NCBI GenBank assembly: GCA_022566235.1
Contig: JADFJI010000062.1
Coordinates: 1-8,997 of the forward strand
Reading direction: 5' to 3'
Length of the DNA: 8,997 nucleotides
DNA from: Chloroflexota bacterium
GTDB taxonomy: Bacteria; Chloroflexota; Dehalococcoidia; Plut-88900
Of this stretch, positions 1-4,554 are shown in pieces (position 1 is the first letter of the stretch; each line of letters opens with the position of its first letter). The translations under genes were made by a program, and so were the position numbers. A model generated the notes under the pieces. It made no database searches. It was not told where the DNA came from and saw only the letters and a program-made list of their open reading frames with translations.

Positions 1-108
1 GACCTCCACCGAAAATACGCCCTCGCGTGCTTCGCCCTTGGAAGGTGTTGCCTTCTTTGTTTTCCCCTTCTTGGGAATAAGCGCTTCGATGCCTTTGCCT
101 GTTGCCAT
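1..108 (-). CDS. parB: ParB/Spo0J chromosome-partitioning protein, N-terminal fragment (runs off left edge)
   Basis: Only the first 36 residues are in the window, starting at an ATG whose complement is at 106-108. They open MATGKGIEALIPKKG, the conserved start of ParB/Spo0J proteins (M..GKGLxALIP), followed by a Lys-rich low-complexity stretch and then FSVEV, where the N-terminal ParB nuclease-like fold usually begins. ParB binds centromere-like parS sites, spreads on DNA as a CTP-dependent clamp and works with the ParA ATPase in origin segregation. It lies 18 nt downstream of the parA stop on the same strand, the usual parA-parB order. No strong Shine-Dalgarno is visible, and translation may be coupled to parA. 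The DNA-binding domain is outside the window. Confidence 0.85.
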   Translation of the reverse strand, partial: MATGKGIEALIPKKGKTKKATPSKGEAREGVFSVEV

Positions 109-137
109 AGTGGTAGCGACTAGCCACTAGCGACTAG
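108..137. repeat. Short direct and inverted repeats across the parA stop / parB start
   Basis: The 10-mer tagcgactag occurs at 114-123 and again at 128-137, a 14-nt period. The arms tagtgg (108-113) and ccacta (124-129) form an inverted repeat around the first copy. The second copy overlaps the parA stop codon (127-129). The structure could influence translation of parB or be a simple slippage duplication. No function can be assigned. Confidence 0.5.
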
Positions 138-765
138 GGTTTAGGTTATCACCTTCTCCTTCAAGACGCTTGAGGAGCTCTGCTGCGAGCATGCGGTAGG
201 CGTGCGCACCCTTGGAGTCCGGTGCGTGCTGGAACACGGGCTTGCCCATCATCGCAGACTCTGCGATATGCACGCTACGTGGCAGTGTGGTCTCGAAAAG
301 GTGCTCGGGAAAGGCGTTCCTCAGCTCCCGCTCAACCTTCCGCGCAAGGCGACTCCTGCGTTCATGCATCGCGCGCACCACACCGAGAAGCCGTACTTCA
401 AGCTCGAGGTTCTCGCGCATGAGTTCGAGCACCTTCGCCAACTGCTTCACGCCATCAACTGCGAAGAACGAAGGCTCAACCGGCGCAAGGATATAATCTG
501 CGGCGGCGAGTGCATTGACTGTCAGGATACCGAGCGAAGGCGGACAATCGACAAGGATGAGATCGTAGAGACCCTTAAGCGGCTCGAGCGCTTTGCGAAG
601 ACGCATCTCGCGATCCGGCAGCTCAAGGAGTTCGATGGTCGCGCCTGCTAAATCGTTCGACGAAGGTAAGAGGTCAAGTGCCAAAATCGAAGTGCGCCGC
701 ACAACCGCAGTCGCATCGACCTCACCGATGAGGACGTGGTAAAGCCAGATGTTCTCTTCGTGGCC
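127..765 (-). CDS. parA: ParA/Soj partitioning ATPase, missing its N-terminal Walker A region
   Basis: ParA-family ATPase that drives chromosome segregation with ParB. The stop is at 127-129. A GTG at 700-702 gives 191 residues, but homology continues further upstream in the same frame to about 765 (YHVLIGE then LDLLPSSNDLAGA, matching the usual ParA YDVLIGE and LLPSSxDLAGA blocks), so that GTG is not the native start. Visible motifs are LILVDCPPSLG (Walker B region) and ADYILAPVEPSFFAVDG. The P-loop KGGVGKTT, normally some 60-75 residues further upstream, is absent: beyond ~765 the frame becomes unrelated antisense of the Trm112-like remnant. Without the P-loop the product could not bind ATP normally. 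Leucine codons are mostly CTC/CTT, unlike the CTG-rich genes to the right. The ParA identity is firm; whether the truncation is biological is not known. Confidence 0.85.
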   Translation of the reverse strand, partial: GHEENIWLYHVLIGEVDATAVVRRTSILALDLLPSSNDLAGATIELLELPDREMRLRKALEPLKGLYDLILVDCPPSLGILTVNALAAADYILAPVEPSFFAVDGVKQLAKVLELMRENLELEVRLLGVVRAMHERRSRLARKVERELRNAFPEHLFETTLPRSVHIAESAMMGKPVFQHAPDSKGAHAYRMLAAELLKRLEGEGDNLNPSR

Positions 766-775
766 CGGGAGGGGG
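763..775. other. Breakpoint joining parA to an unrelated Trm112-like gene
   Basis: Left of this point the minus strand reads as ParA; right of it the plus strand reads as a Trm112-family C-terminus. Both genes are cut at their 5' sides at the same place and neither keeps its native start. No transposase, tRNA, att-like repeat or target-site duplication is visible at the point. A chimeric contig joint or a non-homologous recombination event would both produce this picture. Confidence 0.65.
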
Positions 776-876
776 AAGAGATCATCTCGGGTTCGTTGCT
801 CTGCGCAAAGTGCTCGGAGAGCTACCCTATCGTGGACTCTATCCCCAACTTTCTGCCCCCGGAGCTGAGGCAGTGA
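769..876 (+). pseudogene. Trm112-like (UPF0434) small zinc protein, C-terminal remnant
   Basis: The frame ending at the TGA at 874-876 reads EEIISGSLLCAKC, then SYPIVDSIPNFLPPELRQ. This is the typical C-terminal half of Trm112-like proteins: the second zinc-binding Cys pair (CxxC), YPI(V/E)DGIP and a final LLPPE. The first Cys pair (CPxC) and the start codon should lie about 20-25 residues upstream, but there the DNA is antisense parA. Trm112-like proteins are short (about 60 aa); in eukaryotes and archaea Trm112 activates methyltransferases, and the bacterial forms are poorly characterised. It converges on folK with a 16-nt gap. The family call rests on about 33 residues, and the remnant has no start of its own. 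Confidence 0.6.
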
Positions 877-892
877 GGCGCAAATGCGGCCC

Positions 893-1486
893 CTATCCCT
901 GCTGTCCCTGGGGCTGGTCCTCGTCGGCCTCGATCAGGTGGCCAGAGGGTTTACGAAGGAGGTCATGGGTGTAGAGACTGCTCCATTTTCGTTTTTTGAC
1001 CCTCTCTGGCGCGGAGAGGGCCGACAGCAGCTGTCCGATGGTCTCGCCTCTCCCAGGGTGCAGCATGACGGGGTTGAGCTCGGCCAGAGGAAGCAATACA
1101 AAAGCCCGCTCCGGTATGCGGGGGTGGGGAATGATGAGGCGGTCCGTCTCCAGGACCTGGTCTCCGTAGAAGAGGATATCAATGTCAAGGGGGCGAGCGG
1201 CATCACGTAAGCTGAGGGTGCGGCCAAGCTGGACCTCGATGTGCTTCACATAGTCCAGGAGTCCCTCTGGAGTAAGGTCGGTATAGGCGCTGCATACGAT
1301 GTTGAGGAACCAGGGCTGGTCCTTGTAGCCTACCGGCTCGCTATGGTATATGGAGGACACCTCGGCCACAGTGACCTGGGGAGGAAGCAGCTTCAATGCC
1401 TGGGCAAGGTTTGCCTCTTTGATCCCTAGGTTGGACCCGAGACCCAGGTAAACTCTCACGTTATGGCCTATGCTGGTGTTCACCAT
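893..1486 (-). CDS. folK: 2-amino-4-hydroxy-6-hydroxymethyldihydropteridine pyrophosphokinase (HPPK)
   Basis: HPPK transfers pyrophosphate from ATP to 6-hydroxymethyl-7,8-dihydropterin, the step before dihydropteroate synthase in cytoplasmic folate synthesis. The 197-aa product shows the fold's landmarks in order: YLGLGSNLG (residues 13-21), SSIYHSEPVG (44-53), the QPWFLN substrate region (57-62), and the signature RDAARPLDIDILFYGD (94-109), whose two Asp of DID bind the Mg ions. IPHPRIPERAFVLLPL follows. The ATG start is supported by GAGGG about 7 nt upstream on the minus strand. It begins 29 nt after the folP stop, so the two are co-transcribed. The family is usually about 160 aa; here a ~30-residue polar tail ending in an acidic, Gln-rich segment follows the domain. 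Function is confident; the role of the tail is unknown. Confidence 0.93.
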   Translation of the reverse strand: MVNTSIGHNVRVYLGLGSNLGIKEANLAQALKLLPPQVTVAEVSSIYHSEPVGYKDQPWFLNIVCSAYTDLTPEGLLDYVKHIEVQLGRTLSLRDAARPLDIDILFYGDQVLETDRLIIPHPRIPERAFVLLPLAELNPVMLHPGRGETIGQLLSALSAPERVKKRKWSSLYTHDLLRKPSGHLIEADEDQPQGQQG

Positions 1487-1515
1487 TTGGAGACCCTCAC
1501 TCTGTCATCCTTCCA

Positions 1516-2346
1516 CTACTGGGGATGTTGAGCACTCAGGCCTCTTACTATCGCATCGGTCATTCGACAGACCCTCACCATCTCCTTTACATCGTGGACC
1601 CGCACTATGTCTGCTCCGTTGGCTATCGACAGTGCTAGAACGGCCCCGGTGCCCTCCACCCGCTGGTCCACGGGCAGGTCCAGGACCCGGCCTATCATCG
1701 ACTTACGGGATGGGCCCACCAGGAGAGCAGAGGCGAGACCTGTCAGCTCCGGGAGACGGCGGACCACTTCCAGGTTGTGCTCAAGGGTCTTGCCGAACCC
1801 CAGCCCCGGGTCGATGATGATGTTCTGCAGGGGAATGCCCGCCTGCCGGGCCTTAGTCACGCTCTCCTTGAGGCTGGCTGTGATATCGGGGATGAGGTTT
1901 GAATACTCTGTGCCGTGCTGATTGTGCATCAAGACTATTGGAACGCCGGCCCCGGCAACAACGCCTGCCATCTCCGGATCGTAGTTGAGGGCCCACTGGT
2001 CGTTGACCATGGAGGCCCCACAATCAAGGGCTCTCAGGGCCACCTGCGAGAAGAAGGTATCGATGCTGATGGTGAGACCGGTCTCACGGGCCAGACGCTC
2101 GATGACCGGGACAACACGGCTAAGCTCCTCCTGCTGGGTGATGGGCGAGTGGCCGGGCCTGGTGGAGTGCCCCCCCACGTCCAGTATGTCGGCCCCTTCC
2201 TCCTCGAAGCGAAGGGCCTGGGCCAGGGCTGCATCGACGCTGTTACCAAGGCCATCGCCGGAAAAGGAGTCGGGGGTCACGTTGATGATGCCCATGACGT
2301 AGGTGCGGGAGCCCCAGAGGAACTCACGGCCCCGGCATACGGTCAC
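1516..2346 (-). CDS. folP: Dihydropteroate synthase
   Basis: Condenses 6-hydroxymethyl-7,8-dihydropterin pyrophosphate with p-aminobenzoate to give dihydropteroate; the sulfonamide target. Numbered from the GTG at 2344-2346 (276 aa, normal for the family), it has MGIINVTPDSFSGDG (18-32), GADILDVGGHSTRPG (51-65), the SIDTF strand, DPGLGFGKT, LLVGPSRKS and the C-terminal RVHDV motif, so the TIM barrel is complete. The frame stays open upstream to an ATG at 2490, but that extension has no family similarity and starts inside dispersed-repeat sequence. GTG 2346 gives a normal N-terminus although no clear Shine-Dalgarno precedes it, so the start is moderately certain. Residue 60 is His where Glu is usual (GGESTRPG), and the usual MHMxG loop reads MHNQHG (140-145). 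It precedes folK by 29 nt in one operon. Confidence 0.93.
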   Translation of the reverse strand: MTVCRGREFLWGSRTYVMGIINVTPDSFSGDGLGNSVDAALAQALRFEEEGADILDVGGHSTRPGHSPITQQEELSRVVPVIERLARETGLTISIDTFFSQVALRALDCGASMVNDQWALNYDPEMAGVVAGAGVPIVLMHNQHGTEYSNLIPDITASLKESVTKARQAGIPLQNIIIDPGLGFGKTLEHNLEVVRRLPELTGLASALLVGPSRKSMIGRVLDLPVDQRVEGTGAVLALSIANGADIVRVHDVKEMVRVCRMTDAIVRGLSAQHPQ

Positions 2347-2415
2347 GGGTCTCTGGTCGGCCTGTAGGGTGTTCAGCGGCAGGGGACTCCAACTTTCATT
2401 TAGCGTTACTACGAT

Positions 2416-2443
2416 ATTGTACTTTACTGTGACATTGTAGCAA
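2416..2443 (-). promoter_or_regulatory. Putative sigma70-type promoter for folP-folK
   Basis: Read on the minus strand, TTGCTA (complement 2438-2443) is followed after 16 nt by TACAAT (complement 2416-2421), which is 5/6 to the -10 consensus. This places a start near 2409, about 60 nt before the chosen GTG. The same area holds an imperfect 18-nt tandem repeat: two units each starting with TACAAT, about 14 of 18 positions alike. The repeat could offer two alternative -10 boxes or a protein-binding site. The call rests on the sequence pattern only. Confidence 0.4.
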
Positions 2444-2489
2444 AGGGGGAGCACCCCATCCCTTCGGCTACGCTCCCTTCGACGGAACA

Positions 2490-2533
2490 CTTCGACAGGC
2501 TCAGTACAGGCTCAGGACAGGCAGGGCAGGCTC
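2490..2533. repeat. Dispersed intergenic repeat, copy 1 (GACAGGC-type)
   Basis: The stretch contains cttcgacaggctcagtac followed by short iterations of acaggctcagg and caggcaggg. The 15-mer gctcagtacaggctc at 2499-2513 recurs exactly at 8307-8321, and in both places it is followed by a similar run of caggcagg/gacagg units. This is a non-coding repeat family of the REP/MITE-like kind spread between genes. It lies upstream of the folP promoter. Confidence 0.7.
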
Positions 2534-2536
2534 TAG

Positions 2537-2624
2537 CCTTCCCCCCAGTTGGGGGAAGGAATAGCCTCTTCACCCCCAACCTCCCGGTCCCGACGCGAAG
2601 TCCCGAGTATCGGGACGAGTCGGG
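2537..2624. repeat. Tandem hairpins in the folP / carboxyltransferase divergent spacer
   Basis: Three inverted repeats are visible. ccttccccc (2537-2545) pairs with gggggaagg (2551-2559) over a 5-nt loop. gtcccga (2600-2606) pairs with tcgggac (2610-2616) over the loop gta. The second hairpin is nested inside the outer arms cccgac (2589-2594) and gtcggg (2619-2624). The 17-nt inner palindrome is the exact reverse complement of the one at 8288-8304. No T-tract follows, and the flanking genes diverge, so these are unlikely to be simple terminators. They appear to belong to the dispersed-repeat family. Confidence 0.6.
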
Positions 2625-2671
2625 GCACTACCAATTTCGAAGAGCTTATTAAACGGTTCGTGTGCTTTTGC

Positions 2672-2718
2672 TTGTAAGGCAGGGGAATATCTGCTAGCAT
2701 TGGCCTGTCGGGACAGGC
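2672..2718 (+). promoter_or_regulatory. Putative promoter and palindrome upstream of the carboxyltransferase run
   Basis: TTGTAA (2672-2677) and TAGCAT (2695-2700) are separated by 17 nt, each matching 4/6 of the sigma70 -35 and -10 consensus. A perfect inverted repeat, gcctgtc/gacaggc with a 2-nt centre (2703-2718), sits over the predicted transcription start, where a repressor could bind. Its gacaggcag half also resembles the dispersed repeat, so it may simply be a repeat fragment. Both calls are weak and rest on pattern alone. Confidence 0.3.
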
Positions 2719-2762
2719 AGTGTTAGCAGTAAGATCGATACTTCATCGTCGAGTCTTCCCGG

Positions 2763-4331
2763 GTGACTTCTTCCACACGAAAGACCTCCGATAGCAAGCT
2801 GGAAAGACTGGCAAAGCTCAAAGAGCAGGGCCGGTTAGGCGGCGGGCTCAAGGCTATAGAACGCCAGCACGGCCGCGGAAAGCTGACTGCTCGGGAACGG
2901 CTGGACCTCCTCTTAGACCCCGGCACCTTCCAGGAGCTTGATTCGTTGGTAACCCATCGCGCTACCGACTTCGGCCTCCAGGATAAGGTGGTGAAGGGGG
3001 ATGCGGTGGTTACCGGCTATGGGTATATGGATGGCCGGATGGTGTGCGTCTTCTCCCAGGATTTCACAGTCTTCGGCGGGTCTATCTCCGAAGTCGTTGG
3101 AGAGAAAACGGGCAAGGTGATGGACCTGGCCCTCAGCTCCCATGTGCCCCTCATCGGCATTTTCGACTCGGGAGGAGCCAGGATTCAGGAAGGGGTGGAC
3201 AGCCTGGCGGCGGTGGGCGAGATCCTCTACCGGAACGTCCGGGCCTCGGGGGTGATACCCCAGATATCGGTCATCATGGGACCCGCGGCAGGGGGCGCGG
3301 TATATTCCCCGGCGATAACCGATTTTGTATTCATGGTCAAGGGCGTGGGGCAGATGTACATCACCGGGCCGGACGTGGTAAAGGCGGTCACCGGCGAAGA
3401 GGTGACCCACGAGGAGCTTGGCGGGGCTCTGGCCAACGCATCTAAGAGCGGGGTCGCCCAGTTCGTTGCCGATGATGAAAAGGGGTGCCTGGACCAGGTG
3501 CGACGGCTATTGGGTTTTCTCCCCTCCAGTAACAGGGAAGACCCGCCAATGGTCCCTTTTGTGGAGGACCCGGGTATTCCCAGTGAAGACCTGGGTAGCC
3601 TGGTGCCCGATGATCCGAGCAAGCCGTATGATATGACGGAGATAATTTCCCGGGTGGTGGACCACGGAGATTTCATGGAGGTGGCCTCGCTATACGCACC
3701 TAACATCATCGTTGGGTACGGCCGGTTGAACGGCCGGGTGGTGGGGATAGTGGCCCAGCAGCCGATGCATCTGGCAGGGGTGTTGGACATTGCCGCTTCT
3801 GTCAAGGGAGCCAGGTTCGTCCGGTTCTGCGATGCCTTCAATATCCCCCTGGTGACCTTCGTGGATGTTCCCGGGTTCTTGCCTGGGACGGACCAGGAAT
3901 ATGGAGGCATCATAAAACACGGGGCCAAACTGATTTTTGCTTATGCCGAGGCTACGGTTCCCAAGCTGACGGTGGTTACCAGGAAGGCGTATGGCGGCGC
4001 CTACATTGTGATGAGCAGCAAGCACCTGGGTGGGGACATAAACTACGCCTGGCCATCGGCTGAGATAGCGGTAATGGGCGCAAGCGGGGCTGTCAACATC
4101 GTCTCCAGGGCTGAGATCAAGGACTCGGCGGACCCGGATGAGACCCGGGCCAGACTCGTAAAGGAATATGAGGAGAGCTTCAACAACCCGTACAAGGCCG
4201 CGGGCCGGGGGTTCATCGATGATGTTATCGACCCCGCGGAGACGAGGCCCAAGCTGATTGTGGCCCTGGAGATGCTTCGGACCAAGCGAGAGGAGCTTCC
4301 CGCCAAGAAACACGGCAATATTCCCCTGTAG
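2763..4331 (+). CDS. Acyl-CoA carboxyltransferase (PccB / methylmalonyl-CoA carboxyltransferase 12S type)
   Basis: Biotin-dependent carboxyltransferase that moves CO2 between carboxybiotin and an acyl-CoA (propionyl-CoA to methylmalonyl-CoA, or the reverse). At 522 aa it is full length for the PccB/MmdA/12S family. The N-terminal half has RQHGRGKLTARERLDLLLDP (about 34-53), GGSISEVVGEKTGK, IFDSGGARIQEGV and MGPAAGGAVYSPA. The C-terminal half has FVDVPGFLPGTDQEYGGII, RKAYGGAYIVMSSKHLGG and AEIAVMGASGAVNI, and the protein ends in the family-typical KKHGNIPL. These give the two crotonase-fold halves with their Gly-rich oxyanion loops. The start is GTG at 2763, which leaves the usual ~25 residues before GGG; no clear Shine-Dalgarno is seen. 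Residue 415 is Ile where strict propionyl-CoA carboxylases such as S. coelicolor PccB have Asp. The next gene supplies carrier and keto-acid carboxyltransferase, pointing to a transcarboxylase. Propionyl/acetyl-CoA carboxylase beta or methylmalonyl-CoA decarboxylase alpha remain alternatives. Confidence 0.92.
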   Translation: MTSSTRKTSDSKLERLAKLKEQGRLGGGLKAIERQHGRGKLTARERLDLLLDPGTFQELDSLVTHRATDFGLQDKVVKGDAVVTGYGYMDGRMVCVFSQDFTVFGGSISEVVGEKTGKVMDLALSSHVPLIGIFDSGGARIQEGVDSLAAVGEILYRNVRASGVIPQISVIMGPAAGGAVYSPAITDFVFMVKGVGQMYITGPDVVKAVTGEEVTHEELGGALANASKSGVAQFVADDEKGCLDQVRRLLGFLPSSNREDPPMVPFVEDPGIPSEDLGSLVPDDPSKPYDMTEIISRVVDHGDFMEVASLYAPNIIVGYGRLNGRVVGIVAQQPMHLAGVLDIAASVKGARFVRFCDAFNIPLVTFVDVPGFLPGTDQEYGGIIKHGAKLIFAYAEATVPKLTVVTRKAYGGAYIVMSSKHLGGDINYAWPSAEIAVMGASGAVNIVSRAEIKDSADPDETRARLVKEYEESFNNPYKAAGRGFIDDVIDPAETRPKLIVALEMLRTKREELPAKKHGNIPL

Positions 4332-4458
4332 CCGGGGGCATTCCTCAATTCACTTTATGACAGATATACTTAGCCTTCCCACCCGCCCATGCTCGTATGT
4401 TACCCTGGGGGGACGCCCCTTAGGCCCTTCGGGATTGCAATACTGGAGGGATTCGGGA

Positions 4459-4493
4459 CGGGCCCTCAAGTCCCTCGGGCCCGATAAATCGGG
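4459..4493. repeat. GC-rich hairpins in the 223-nt gap before the biotinyl-carboxyltransferase gene
   Basis: cgggccc (4459-4465) pairs with gggcccg (4477-4483) over 11 nt, and cccgat/atcggg with an aa centre follows at 4480-4493. gggac/gtccc (4455-4459, 4470-4474) offers an alternative pairing. There is no T-tract, so termination is not clear; the structure could adjust stoichiometry between the two genes or be repeat debris. The rest of 4332-4554 shows no gene. Confidence 0.4.
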
Positions 4494-4554
4494 GCACACG
4501 CCTAAGTACGTGTAGAACCCCACGAGAGGCTAAGCAGAATGATGTGCAAAGGGT

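Noticed and set aside
700..780. Plus-strand reading upstream of the Trm112-like remnant with a VVKPDVLFV stretch that resembles a Uma2-type nuclease motif
   Set aside because: It is the exact antisense of well-conserved ParA sequence (YHVLIGE...) and has no start codon or further Uma2 similarity.
2347..2490. N-terminal extension of folP from the ATG at 2490
   Set aside because: It adds 48 residues without family similarity, begins in dispersed-repeat DNA and would overlap the likely promoter.
2537..2559. Strong hairpin as a rho-independent terminator
   Set aside because: No T-tract on either strand, and the neighbouring genes are transcribed away from it.
4332..4554. tRNA or small RNA in the gap
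   Set aside because: Hairpins are present, but no cloverleaf, TTCGA-arm plus acceptor pairing or recognisable RNA family was seen.
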